Shown here piece by piece: positions 8,637 to 17,211 of a DNA stretch of 64,000 bases (its first letter is position 1; every line of letters begins with the position of its first letter). Source of the DNA: Nocardioides panacis. Its GTDB lineage: Bacteria; Actinomycetota; Actinomycetes; Propionibacteriales; Nocardioidaceae. The notes beneath the pieces were generated by a model. The model was not told the DNA's origin. It saw only the letters and a list, made by a program, of their open reading frames with translations, and made no database searches. The DNA lies in assembly GCF_019039255.1 (NCBI RefSeq), contig NZ_CP077062.1, positions 2,542,001 through 2,606,000 of the forward strand, given 5' to 3'. Position numbers and translations under genes: made by a program.

Positions 8637-8689
8637 GTGACGAGCCTAACCGGCGCGCAGGGCGGGGCTCTTTGACGCCGCCGCGACCC

Positions 8690-8840
8690 GCGTGGGAGCG
8701 TGAGCGCATCTGCCCCGCTTCGGGAAAGCCGGTTCGACTCCGGCGCTGACCCGCAACCGTGAGCCGTGCCGCACGTCGGCGCGACGAGCCGGAGAACCGG
8801 ACGGGTCAGCGGCTCCACTCATCCGTCGAGGTCTACGGGA
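8690..8840 (+). promoter_or_regulatory. Cobalamin (B12) riboswitch
   Basis: Leader of the corrinoid operon. It contains the conserved core CGGGAAAGCCGGTTCGACTC, then CCGGCGCTGACCCGCAACCG (8731-8765 region), which corresponds to the B12-box and the junction common to AdoCbl riboswitches (Rfam family RF00174). A CGACGAGCCGGAGAACCGG segment follows near 8787. It precedes an operon whose products are corrinoid transport and cobamide assembly proteins, as expected. The exact ends are estimates. Confidence 0.85.
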
Positions 8841-8844
8841 CGGA

Positions 8845-8883
8845 GCCGGACCTGCGGGCCCGGTGGCCCGCGTGTGGTCCGGC
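8845..8883 (+). terminator. Expression-platform hairpin of the B12 riboswitch
   Basis: Two nested perfect arms, GCCGGACC/GGTCCGGC (8845-8852 with 8876-8883) and GCGGGCC/GGCCCGC (8854-8860 with 8865-8871), enclose the loop CGGT. It lies between aptamer and the first ATG (8919). It could be a terminator or part of a sequestering switch; there is no T-run. Confidence 0.55.
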
Positions 8884-8918
8884 GAAAGTCTGTGCACCGC
8901 CGCCACGAAAGGCCCCTC

Positions 8919-9653
8919 ATGGCCACTCCCCTCCGCCGGACCCTGGGCGCGCTCGGCGCCCTGGTCCTCGCCCTGCTCGTCGTCGCCGGCACCGCTCGTA
9001 CGGCGGACGCGGCCGACGGCTACAAGTACTGGAACTACTTCCACGTCGAGGGCGGGAAGTACGCCTTCGCCCAGACCGGCCCCGCCGACTTCACGCCCAA
9101 GGACGGCACCGTCGAGGCCTACCGCTACGGCCTGTCCACCGCCGCCGACGGCCTGCCGCCGCGCACCGACGCCACGACCTACACCGTCGAGGACATCTGC
9201 GCCGGCACCGAGGCCGGGTCCGGCGAGAAGCTCGTCGGGGTGCTGCTCGACTACGGCACGGCCGCGGACGCCGACGGCGGCCAGACCCCGCCCGCGCCGC
9301 GGGCCGCGTGCGCCGCGGTGCCGACCGCCGCGAACGGCCAGCAGGTCCTCGACGCCGTCGCCGACCTGCGGCTCGACAAGGGCCTCACCTGCGGCATCGA
9401 CGGCTACCCGGCCTCGGGCTGCTCGGTGACCGTGAAGAACCCGCCGTCCGCGGCCGCCGCCGCGACCGTCGACTTCGCGCTGCCCGAGGCGGCGAGCGCC
9501 ACCGCGAGCCCGGACGCCGCGGGCACCGCGGACCAGGCCGCCTCCGAGACCGACGACGGCGGCGTCCCGTGGACGCTGATCGTGGTGGTCGTGGTCGTCG
9601 TCGCGATCGGCGCCGCGTCGTTCGTGCTGTCCCGGCGCGGCAAGAACCTCTGA
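8919..9653 (+). CDS. SCO2322-like secreted, membrane-anchored protein of the B12 operon
   Basis: 244 residues: signal peptide (MATPLRRTLGALGALVLALL then AGTARTADA), an extracytoplasmic domain beginning DGYKYWNYFHVEGGKYAFAQ, an Ala/Thr-rich linker, a C-terminal transmembrane helix (WTLIVVVVVVVAIGAASFVL) and a basic tail SRRGKNL. ATG at 8919 is chosen because ACGAAAGG precedes it by 6 nt and it yields the signal peptide. First gene after the riboswitch and 10 bp before the ECF T component. The layout matches the actinobacterial SCO2322 family. Function unknown; a surface corrinoid- or cobalt-capturing role is a reasonable guess from context. Confidence 0.82.
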   Translation: MATPLRRTLGALGALVLALLVVAGTARTADAADGYKYWNYFHVEGGKYAFAQTGPADFTPKDGTVEAYRYGLSTAADGLPPRTDATTYTVEDICAGTEAGSGEKLVGVLLDYGTAADADGGQTPPAPRAACAAVPTAANGQQVLDAVADLRLDKGLTCGIDGYPASGCSVTVKNPPSAAAAATVDFALPEAASATASPDAAGTADQAASETDDGGVPWTLIVVVVVVVAIGAASFVLSRRGKNL

Positions 9654-9663
9654 GCCCAGCACC

Positions 9664-10815
9664 GTGCGCGCCGTCGACCGCCTCAGCTACCCCCGGAGCC
9701 TGCATCCGGGGGCCTGGTGGCTGTGGGCGGTCGCGCTCGCGGCGGCGGCCAGCCGCACCCAGAACCCGGTGCCGCTGGCACTGATCCTGGTGGTCACCGG
9801 GTTCGTGGTCGCCGCCCGGCGCAGCAACGCCCCGTGGGCCCGGTCCTACGTCGCGTTCCTCAAGCTGTCGCTGGTGATCATCGTGGTCCGGATCCTGTTC
9901 CAGGCGCTGCTGTCCACCGGCGCCCAGGGCCCCACGGTGCTGTTCACGCTGCCGTCGCTGCCGATGCCCGCGGGCAGCGGGCTCAAGCTCGGCGGCGTGG
10001 TCAGCCTCGAGGCGATCCTGCGGGCGTTCTACGAGGGCCTGCAGCTGGCGACCATCTTGTGCTGCGTGGGCGCCGCCAACGCGCTGGGCAGCGCCCGGCG
10101 GCTGCTGCGCTACGTGCCGGGCGCGCTCTACGAGGTCGGGGTGGCCTGCGTGATCGCGCTGACCTTCGCTCCCCAGCTGGTCACCGACGCCGCCCGGGTC
10201 CGCGCCGCGCACCGGCTCCGCGGCCAGAACGGCACCGGGCTGCGCAGCCTGCGCCGGCTGGCGATGCCGGTCCTCGAGGGCGCCCTGGAGCGGTCGGTGG
10301 ACCTGGCCGCCGCGATGGACTCCCGCGGCTACGGGCGTACGACGGACGAGTCGGCCGCCTCGCGACGGCTCACCGGGCTGCTCGTGTTCGGCGGGCTGCT
10401 CGGCGTCTGCGTCGGCATCTACGGGCTGCTCGACGGCACCGCGTCGGCGTGGCTGGGGATGCCGATGCTGCTGGTCGGCCTGCTCGTCGCGGGCGCCGGG
10501 CTGCACGTGGGCGGGCGGCGCAGCGGGCGGACCCGCTACCGGCCCGACCCGTGGGCACTGCCCGAGTGGCTGGTCTCCGCGTGCGGCGTGGTGGCCGCGA
10601 CGGCCGTCTTCGTCGACGTGCACCTGCACCCCGCGGACTTCTACCTGGCCAGCGTCACGGACCTGCCGCCGGTGCCGATGCTGACCGTGGTCGGCATCCT
10701 GGTCGGCGCGCTGCCGGCGTTCCTGGCCCCGCCGCTGCCGCTGGCCGCGTCACCGCACCGCCCCGCCCCGTCGGCCACCGCCGGGCCCGCCGACCGGATG
10801 GAGGTGGCGGCGTGA
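9664..10815 (+). CDS. ECF transporter T component (CbiQ family)
   Basis: Energy-coupling transmembrane subunit that links two ATPases to a substrate-binding S component. The 383-residue protein has several hydrophobic helices, e.g. FLKLSLVIIVVRILFQALLS, and the coupling-helix motifs MDSRGYG (residues 219-225) and the upstream RAAHRLRGQNG, equivalent to the two Ala-Arg-Gly type signatures of CbiQ/EcfT. GTG start at 9664; the stop overlaps the next start (GTGA). Part of the riboswitch operon, so the cargo is probably cobalamin or a precursor. Confidence 0.9.
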   Translation: MRAVDRLSYPRSLHPGAWWLWAVALAAAASRTQNPVPLALILVVTGFVVAARRSNAPWARSYVAFLKLSLVIIVVRILFQALLSTGAQGPTVLFTLPSLPMPAGSGLKLGGVVSLEAILRAFYEGLQLATILCCVGAANALGSARRLLRYVPGALYEVGVACVIALTFAPQLVTDAARVRAAHRLRGQNGTGLRSLRRLAMPVLEGALERSVDLAAAMDSRGYGRTTDESAASRRLTGLLVFGGLLGVCVGIYGLLDGTASAWLGMPMLLVGLLVAGAGLHVGGRRSGRTRYRPDPWALPEWLVSACGVVAATAVFVDVHLHPADFYLASVTDLPPVPMLTVVGILVGALPAFLAPPLPLAASPHRPAPSATAGPADRMEVAA

Positions 10816-12455
10816 TCGAGCTGCACCAGGTCGGCGTCACGTTCGCCGACGCGGACGAGCCGGTGCTCTCCGGGGTGGACCTCAGCATCCCCGAGGGCGA
10901 GCTGGTCCTCGTGGTCGGCCGGACCGGGTCCGGCAAGACCACCCTGCTGCGCACCCTGAACGGGCTGGTCCCGCACTTCTCCGGCGGCACCCTGCACGGC
11001 CGGGTGGTCGTCGACGGCCGGGACACCCGGCAGCACCGGCCCCGCGACCTCGCCGACGTCGTCGGGTACGTCGGGCAGGACCCGCTCGCCGGCTTCGTCA
11101 CCGACACCGTCGAGGACGAGCTGGCCTACGGCATGGAGTCGCTGGGCCTGGCCCCGGACGTGATGCGCAAGCGGGTCGAGGAGACCCTCGACCTGCTCGG
11201 CCTGGCCGAGGTGCGCAACCGGCCGGTCGCCGACCTGTCCGGCGGCCAGCAGCAGCGGGTCGCGATCGGGTCCGTGCTCACCACCCACCCCCGGGTGCTG
11301 GTGCTCGACGAGCCCACCTCCGCCCTGGACCCGCTGGCCGCCGAGGAGGTGCTGGCGACCCTGCAGCGGCTGGTGCACGACCTGGGGCTGACCGTGGTGC
11401 TCGCCGAGCACCGGCTCGAGCGGGTCGTGCAGTACGCCGACCGGGTGGTGCTGGTGCCCGGCGGACGCGCGCCGGTCGTCTCCGGCACCCCCGAGCAGGT
11501 GCTCCGAGACGCCCCGGTCGCCCCGCCGGTCGTCGAGCTCGGCCGGATCGCCGGCTGGGACCCGCTGCCCCTGTCGGTGCGCGACGCCCGCCGGCTCGCC
11601 GGTCCGCTGCGCGAGCAGCTGGCCGCCGTCGAGGCGCCCGAGCGGACCGGGACGGGCGCCGCCAGCGCCGCCGGGGCGGCCGGGACCGTCGCCACCACCG
11701 AGGACCTGGTCGTGTCCTACGGCCGGGTGCCGGCGCTGCGCGGCGTCACCACCCGGCTCGGCCGCGGCGAGGTGGTCGCGCTGATGGGCCGCAACGGCGC
11801 CGGCAAGTCCACACTGCTCAAGACCCTGGTCGGCATGAAGCGGGCGAGCAGCGGCCGGGTCCTGGTCGACGGCCTCGACCCCGCCGGCCTGCGCCCCTCC
11901 GCGCTGCTGCGGCACGTCGGGATGGTGCCGCAGGTGCCGGCCGACCTGCTCTACGCCGCCTCCGTCGGCCGGGAGTGCGAGCAGGCCGACCAGGACGCCC
12001 GGGTGCCCGCCGGCACCACGCTGGCGCTGTTCCGGCGGCTCTCGCCCGGCGTCCCCGTCGAGCAGCACCCCCGGGACCTGTCCGAGGGCCAGCGGCTCAC
12101 CCTGGCCCTGGCGATCGTGCTCGCCGTACGCCCGCCGCTGCTGCTCCTCGACGAGCCCACCCGCGGCCTGGACTACACCGCGAAGCACCGGCTCGTGGAG
12201 ATCCTGCGGGACCTCGCCGACGAGGGCCACGCGGTGCTGCTGGCCACCCACGACGTCGAGCTGGTCGCCGAGGTGGCCACCCGGGTGCTGGTGATCGCGG
12301 ACGGCGAGCTGGTCGCGGACGGGCCGACCGCGGACGTCGTGGTGTCCTCCCCCGCGTTCGCCCCGCAGGTCGCCAAGGTGCTCGCCCCGCAGCGCTGGCT
12401 GACCCCGACCGAGGTGGCCGTCGCACTGGCCTCGACGGCGCCGGTGACCCCGTGA
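10812..12455 (+). CDS. ECF transporter ATPase with two fused ABC domains
   Basis: 547 residues holding two complete ABC ATPases. Domain 1 (about residues 1-235): Walker A GRTGSGKTTLL, signature LSGGQQQRVAIGS, Walker B VLVLDEPTSALD. Domain 2 (about 295-525): Walker A GRNGAGKSTLL, signature LSEGQRLTLALA (degenerate second Gly), Walker B LLLLDEPTRGLD. This replaces the separate EcfA1/EcfA2 pair. GTG start overlaps the CbiQ stop by 4 bases and the end overlaps the S-component start by 4 bases. Energises corrinoid uptake together with the neighbouring T and S proteins. Confidence 0.93.
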   Translation: MIELHQVGVTFADADEPVLSGVDLSIPEGELVLVVGRTGSGKTTLLRTLNGLVPHFSGGTLHGRVVVDGRDTRQHRPRDLADVVGYVGQDPLAGFVTDTVEDELAYGMESLGLAPDVMRKRVEETLDLLGLAEVRNRPVADLSGGQQQRVAIGSVLTTHPRVLVLDEPTSALDPLAAEEVLATLQRLVHDLGLTVVLAEHRLERVVQYADRVVLVPGGRAPVVSGTPEQVLRDAPVAPPVVELGRIAGWDPLPLSVRDARRLAGPLREQLAAVEAPERTGTGAASAAGAAGTVATTEDLVVSYGRVPALRGVTTRLGRGEVVALMGRNGAGKSTLLKTLVGMKRASSGRVLVDGLDPAGLRPSALLRHVGMVPQVPADLLYAASVGRECEQADQDARVPAGTTLALFRRLSPGVPVEQHPRDLSEGQRLTLALAIVLAVRPPLLLLDEPTRGLDYTAKHRLVEILRDLADEGHAVLLATHDVELVAEVATRVLVIADGELVADGPTADVVVSSPAFAPQVAKVLAPQRWLTPTEVAVALASTAPVTP

Positions 12456-13264
12456 GCGGCCTGCGACGGCACCCCGTCGCCACCCTCGTCCCGGTGCGGC
12501 TGCGCTCCGGCCTGGCGCTGGCCGCCGTGTTCGCGGTGGGCGTGGTGGCGTTCGGCTGGCCGTTCCTGACCCAGCCGGGGTCGGCCCTGGACACCTCGCA
12601 CTCCGGGGACGCGCCGCTGGTGTTCGTGCTGATGCTGCCGCTGCTCGCCGCGGTCGTGCTCGCCGAGCTCACCGCCGGCGGCATGGACGCCAAGGCGGTG
12701 GCGATGCTCGGGATGCTGTCCGCGGTCGGCGGCGCGCTGCGGGCCCTGGGCCCGGGCACCGCCGGCCTGGAGCCCAGCTTCGCGGTGATCATCCTGGGCG
12801 GGCGGGTGTTCGGCAAGGGCTTCGGCTTCGTGCTCGGCGCCATCACGCTGTTCACCGGTGCGCTGCTCACCGGCGGCGTCGGGCCGTGGCTGCCGTTCCA
12901 GATGGTCGCCGCCGGCTGGGTCGGCTTCTTCGCCGGCTGCCTGCCCCCGGGCCGCGGCCGCGTCGAGATCGGCTGGCTGGCGGCGTACGCCGCGGTGGTC
13001 GGCCTGGCCTTCGGGATGGTGATGAACCTGTGGTTCTGGCCGTTCGCGTCCTACGGTCCCGAGACGTCGTTCGTCGCCGGCGACCCGCTGGCCGCGAACC
13101 TGCACCGCTACCTGGTGTTCTACGTGACCACCTCGCTGCCCTGGGACCTCGGCCGGGCGGTGCTGTCCGCGCTGGTGCTGCTGCTGGCCGGGTCGGCGCT
13201 GCTGCGCGCCCTGCGCCGGGCCTCCCGCCGGGCCGCCTTCGACGCCCCGGTGGCCTTCGAGTGA
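12452..13264 (+). CDS. ECF transporter S component, probably corrinoid-specific
   Basis: 270-residue membrane protein with about six hydrophobic segments; it starts from GTG overlapping the ATPase stop. Visible features are the S-component-like KAVAMLGMLSAVGGALRALG, EPSFAVIILGGRVFGKGFGF, TGALLTGGVGPWLPFQMVAA and GMVMNLWFWPFASYG. Specificity is inferred: it is encoded under a B12 riboswitch and followed directly by CobU-type and CobS genes, the arrangement described for CbrT-type systems in Actinobacteria. A cobalt S component (CbiM) is less likely because no CbiM/CbiN motifs are present. Confidence 0.82.
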   Translation: MSGLRRHPVATLVPVRLRSGLALAAVFAVGVVAFGWPFLTQPGSALDTSHSGDAPLVFVLMLPLLAAVVLAELTAGGMDAKAVAMLGMLSAVGGALRALGPGTAGLEPSFAVIILGGRVFGKGFGFVLGAITLFTGALLTGGVGPWLPFQMVAAGWVGFFAGCLPPGRGRVEIGWLAAYAAVVGLAFGMVMNLWFWPFASYGPETSFVAGDPLAANLHRYLVFYVTTSLPWDLGRAVLSALVLLLAGSALLRALRRASRRAAFDAPVAFE

Positions 13265-14598
13265 ACCTCACCGTGCTCGGCACCGGCGCGGCCGACGGCT
13301 GGCCGAACCCGCACTGCCGCTGCGCCTCCTGTACGGCGGCCCGCTCGGCCGGCTCGCTGCGCGGGCAGACGTCGGCGCTGCTGGACGGCACGCTGCTGCT
13401 CGACTGCGGGCCGGAGACGCCGCAGGCCGCGCAGCGCGCCGGGCTCGACCTGACCGGGCTACGGCACGTGCTCCTCACCCACCTGCACCCCGACCACTGC
13501 TCCCCGGCGTTCCTGCTGTTCCGGGGCTGGGTGTCCGACGCGCCGCTCGACGTGCTCGGGCCGCCCGAGGTGGTCGAGCAGGCGCGGATGTGGGTCGCCC
13601 CCGACTCGCCGGTGCGGTTCGTGGCGGTCGCGGCCGGCGACCGGCACCGGCTCGGCGACCACGACGTGCGGGTGCTGCCGGCCGCGCACGGCGCCGACGG
13701 GTCCTGCGTGCTCTACGACGTGCGGGGCCCCGGCGGCCGGCTGCTCTACGCCACCGACACCGGCCCGCTCCCCCGCGCCACCGTCGAGGCGGTGGCCGGC
13801 GCCGCCTTCGACGCGGTGCTGCTGGAGGAGACCTTCGGGGACCACCTCACGCACGGCACCGACCACCTCGACCTGGGCAGCTTCCCCGAGCAGCTCCGCC
13901 GGCTGCGGGCGGTCGGCGCCGTCACCGCGGACACCGACGTGGTCGCCGTACACCTCTCGCACCGCAACCCGGCCGCTCCCGAGCTCGCCCGGCGGCTGGC
14001 GGCCTGGGGCGCCCGGGTGGTCGACGACGGCACCACGCTGGGCGCCCGCCCGCAGCCCGCGCCGGTGGGCCGGACCCTGGTGCTCGGCGGCGCCCGGTCC
14101 GGCAAGTCCGGCACCGCGGAGCGGCTGCTCGCCGCCGAGCCGGCGGTGACCTACGTGGCCACCGCCTACCCCGCCGACCACGACGACGAGTGGGCCGAGC
14201 GGGTCCGGCTGCACCGGGCCGGTCGGCCCGCGCACTGGACGACCCGGGAGACCCTCGACCTGGTCGGTCTGCTGGCGGCCGAGGGCGAGCCGCTGCTCGT
14301 CGACTGCCTGACGCTGTGGCTGACCCGGGTGATGGACCGGCACGACGCCTGGGACGACGCGACCTGGGCGGCAGGCGCCGAGACGGCCGTCACCGCGGAC
14401 GTCGACGCGCTCGTCGAGGCCTGGCGCACCACCGGCCGCCGGGTCGTCGCGGTCAGCAACGAGGTCGGCCAGGGCGTGGTGCCCGACACGGCGTCCGGGC
14501 GACGGTTCCGCGACCAGATGGGCCGGCTCAACGCCCGGGTCGCGGCGGTCACCGAGGACGTGCTGTGGTGCACGGCGGGGCGGGTCGGCCGGCTGTGA
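13261..14598 (+). CDS. PhnP-like metallo-beta-lactamase domain fused to CobU-type adenosylcobinamide kinase/guanylyltransferase
   Basis: 445 residues, GTG start overlapping the S-component stop. Residues 1-260 form an MBL-fold hydrolase resembling PhnP: GTGAADGWPN, a CRCASC cysteine cluster like the structural zinc site of PhnP, the active-site motif THLHPDH, and LLYATDTGPLP. Residues 275-445 are the bifunctional cobinamide kinase/guanylyltransferase: P-loop LGGARSGKSGTAERLL, VTYVATAYP, LLVDCLTLWLTRV, AVSNEVGQGVVPDTASGRRF and FRDQMGRLN. The C-terminal half activates adenosylcobinamide (phosphate) to the GDP form. The role of the MBL half is unknown; it could supply a phosphatase or phosphodiesterase step of nucleotide-loop assembly. 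Confidence 0.9.
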   Translation: MNLTVLGTGAADGWPNPHCRCASCTAARSAGSLRGQTSALLDGTLLLDCGPETPQAAQRAGLDLTGLRHVLLTHLHPDHCSPAFLLFRGWVSDAPLDVLGPPEVVEQARMWVAPDSPVRFVAVAAGDRHRLGDHDVRVLPAAHGADGSCVLYDVRGPGGRLLYATDTGPLPRATVEAVAGAAFDAVLLEETFGDHLTHGTDHLDLGSFPEQLRRLRAVGAVTADTDVVAVHLSHRNPAAPELARRLAAWGARVVDDGTTLGARPQPAPVGRTLVLGGARSGKSGTAERLLAAEPAVTYVATAYPADHDDEWAERVRLHRAGRPAHWTTRETLDLVGLLAAEGEPLLVDCLTLWLTRVMDRHDAWDDATWAAGAETAVTADVDALVEAWRTTGRRVVAVSNEVGQGVVPDTASGRRFRDQMGRLNARVAAVTEDVLWCTAGRVGRL

Positions 14599-15335
14599 AC
14601 CCGCTCCGGCTCTGCCTGGGCACGCTGACCGTGCTGCCGGTGCGGCCCCCGGCGCGCGTCGACCGGGACGTGGCGGGCCGCGCGATGCTGCTCGCCCCGC
14701 TGGCCGGCACGCTGCTCGCGGTGCTCGCCGGCGGGGCGCTGTGGCTGCTGGACCGGGTCGTCTCGCCGCTGCTGGCCGCGACCCTCGCGGTCGGGCTGCT
14801 CGCGCTGCTGACCCGCGGCATGCACCTCGACGGGCTCGCCGACACAGCCGACGGCCTCGGCTCGCGGCGGCCGGCCGCCGGCGCCCTGGAGGTGATGCGG
14901 CGCGGGGACGTCGGCCCGTTCGGGGTGGTGACGCTGGTCGTCTCGCTGCTGGCCCAGGTCGCCGCCCTGGCCGCGGCGCCGGCCGCTCCGGTGGCGCTGG
15001 CCGTGGCCCTGCTGGTGTCCCGCGCGGCGCTGCCCCTGCTGTGCCGGCGCGGCGTCCCGCCGGCCCGGCCCGAGGGCCTCGGCGCCCTGGTCGCGGGCAC
15101 GGTCCCCCCGGTCGCGGCGGCCGCCACCGCCCTGGCCACGGTGCTCCTCGCCGGGGCGGTCGGCTGGTCGACGTACGGTCTCGGCGGGGTGCTGGCCGGG
15201 GTCCTCGCGCTCGCCGCCGGCGCTGCGTACGCCGCGCACTGCGTGCGCCGGTTCGGCGGGATCACCGGTGACGTGCTCGGCGCCTGCGTCGAGGTCACCG
15301 GCACCGCGGCGCTGGTGTTCCTGGGGTTCGTGTGA
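14595..15335 (+). CDS. cobS: Adenosylcobinamide-GDP ribazoletransferase CobS
   Basis: Integral membrane enzyme that joins adenosylcobinamide-GDP and alpha-ribazole (phosphate) in the last step of cobalamin assembly. 246 residues; GTG start overlaps the CobU stop by 4 bases. The family signature RGMHLDGLADTADGLGSRRP and MRRGDVGPFGVV are present, with several hydrophobic helices and a conserved end RRFGGITGDVLGACVEVTG. Last gene of the riboswitch operon. It carries an in-frame six-C run at 15113-15118 that does not disturb its reading frame. Confidence 0.94.
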   Translation: MNPLRLCLGTLTVLPVRPPARVDRDVAGRAMLLAPLAGTLLAVLAGGALWLLDRVVSPLLAATLAVGLLALLTRGMHLDGLADTADGLGSRRPAAGALEVMRRGDVGPFGVVTLVVSLLAQVAALAAAPAAPVALAVALLVSRAALPLLCRRGVPPARPEGLGALVAGTVPPVAAAATALATVLLAGAVGWSTYGLGGVLAGVLALAAGAAYAAHCVRRFGGITGDVLGACVEVTGTAALVFLGFV

Positions 15336-15384
15336 CGGATCGGGTCTGCGCCGCCTAGGCTGCTCGGCGACCTCGGGGGTTCAC

Positions 15385-17211
15385 ATGTTCCGTTCCAGCA
15401 CACGCACCGTCACCGCCGCTGCCGTCGCGGGGGCGCTCCTGCTGCTCGCCGCACCCGCGGAGGCCGCCGACCCGGCGCCGTCCGGGGTGCAGGTGATCGC
15501 GCACCGCGGGGCCGTCGACCGGGCGCCCGAGCACACGCTGGCGGCCTTCGACCAGGCCGTCGCCGACCACGCCGACCGGGTCGGCCTCGACGTGCGGCTG
15601 ACCGCCGACGGGGTGCCGGTGGTGGTCCACGACGCCGACCTGGCGCGCACCACCGACGTCGAGCAGAAGCTGCCCGGCGCCGGCGGCTACCCCGTGGAGG
15701 CCTACACCCTGGCGCAGGTCAAGACCCTCGACGCCGGCAGCTGGTACCCCGGCGGCGGCTACACCGACGCCCGGGTGCTCACCCTCGACGAGGTGCTGAC
15801 CGAGCTGGCCGGCAGCCGGATCGGGCTCACCCTGGAGGTCAAGAACCCGGCGGTGTACGGCGGCGTCGGCGGCATCGGCGCGACCGTCAAGCAGGTGCTC
15901 GACGCGCACCCCGAGTGGTCGGTGGGCCGGGCCGACGGCTCCCCGCGGCTCGTCGTGGAGAGCTTCGACTGGGCGTTCCTGGACGGCCTGCACGCGACGT
16001 ACCCCGACCTGCCGCTGGTGCTGCTCGGCGACACCGTCGGCGCCGTCGACCTCGACGCCCGGCCCTGGGTCCGGGAGATCGACGCCCGCCACGACACGCT
16101 CACCTCCGCCACGGTGCAGAAGGCGCGCGGACTGGGGATCTTCGTAGGCACCTGGACCGCGAACGGCACCGCGGAGCTGCAGCACGCGGTCGACCTCGGC
16201 GCCGCCGGGGTGACCACCGACCAGCCCGACCTGCTCCGCACGCTGCTCGTCGGGCAGGCCCGCACCTGGACCGGCGCCTCGTGGCCGGAGCAGCCGCCCA
16301 CCGTGCGCGCCGACGCGCTCGCCCCCTCCACCGCCCAGGTGGGCGGCCGGGTGCAGGTCAGCGCGCGCGCCGTGACCGCCGCCGACACCCGGGTCCCCTG
16401 GCAGACCGTCACCTTCCAGTCCCGGCTGGGCGGGGTCTGGCGGACCGTCGGGTCCAACGCCACCGACGCGCACGGCTGGGCGCTGCTGTCCCTGCCGGTC
16501 AACGAGACGATGCGGGTCCGGGTCGTCACCGGCGGCGTGGTGTCCGCGGAGCGGGCCGTCACCGCGGTCACCGCCCCTGTGGTCCCGCCGCCCGGTGCGC
16601 CGGGTCCGTCCCTGCACCCGGCCGCCCAGGCCCGTCCCACCACCGCCGGCGCGGACCCCCGCACCAGTGCGGTCAGCAGCGCGGTGTGGCGCGCGATGGC
16701 CGGCCGGTCGTGGCGCAAGGGCTGCCCGGTCGGACGGTCCGGGCTGCGGATGCTGCAGGTCAGCTACTGGGGCTTCGACGGGCACCGGCACCGCGGCACG
16801 CTGGTCGTGGCCCGCGGCTCGGCGGCCCAGCTCGGCCGGGTGTTCCGCCGGCTCTACGCGCAGCGGCTGCCGGTGCGCTCGCTGCGCCGCCTTGAGACGA
16901 TGGGCGGCTGGAGCACCGCGGTGGGCCGGGCCCGCCGCGCGGACGCCGGGTTCGGGTTCGCCTGCCAGCGGGTGCCCGGTGACCGGACCCGGACCGGGTC
17001 GCACGCGCGCGGCACGATGGTCACGCTGAACCCGTGGGAGAACCCCGCGACGGTCTCGCACGGGGTGCCGGACCGCTGGTGGCTCAGCCGCACCAGGAAC
17101 CTGCCCTACGTGCACACCGCGAGCAACCCGGTGGTCCGTGCGTTCGCGGCCGAGGGCTTCGCCTGGAGCGGGAAGTACGGCAAGTACGCCGACTTCCGCG
17201 ACGTGCGCTAG
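15385..17211 (+). CDS. Secreted glycerophosphodiester phosphodiesterase fused to a C-terminal M15-like domain
   Basis: 608 residues. Signal peptide to about residue 27 (ends APAEAADP). GDPD domain about 35-290 with [39 protein letters not shown] and LTLEVKNP, the metal-binding and catalytic His/Glu/Asp set; it would cleave glycerophosphodiesters outside the cell. A beta-rich Ig-like linker follows (about 300-400), then a Pro/Ala-rich hinge, then a domain resembling peptidase M15 (about 455-608; [29 protein letters not shown]). In that domain the zinc-ligand Asp of the SxHxxGxAxD motif is Thr and the final His-containing motif reads DFRDVR, so it is probably not a peptidase. Its stop overlaps the convergent gcvT stop by 4 bases. 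Confidence 0.88.
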   Translation: MFRSSTRTVTAAAVAGALLLLAAPAEAADPAPSGVQVIAHRGAVDRAPEHTLAAFDQAVADHADRVGLDVRLTADGVPVVVHDADLARTTDVEQKLPGAGGYPVEAYTLAQVKTLDAGSWYPGGGYTDARVLTLDEVLTELAGSRIGLTLEVKNPAVYGGVGGIGATVKQVLDAHPEWSVGRADGSPRLVVESFDWAFLDGLHATYPDLPLVLLGDTVGAVDLDARPWVREIDARHDTLTSATVQKARGLGIFVGTWTANGTAELQHAVDLGAAGVTTDQPDLLRTLLVGQARTWTGASWPEQPPTVRADALAPSTAQVGGRVQVSARAVTAADTRVPWQTVTFQSRLGGVWRTVGSNATDAHGWALLSLPVNETMRVRVVTGGVVSAERAVTAVTAPVVPPPGAPGPSLHPAAQARPTTAGADPRTSAVSSAVWRAMAGRSWRKGCPVGRSGLRMLQVSYWGFDGHRHRGTLVVARGSAAQLGRVFRRLYAQRLPVRSLRRLETMGGWSTAVGRARRADAGFGFACQRVPGDRTRTGSHARGTMVTLNPWENPATVSHGVPDRWWLSRTRNLPYVHTASNPVVRAFAAEGFAWSGKYGKYADFRDVR

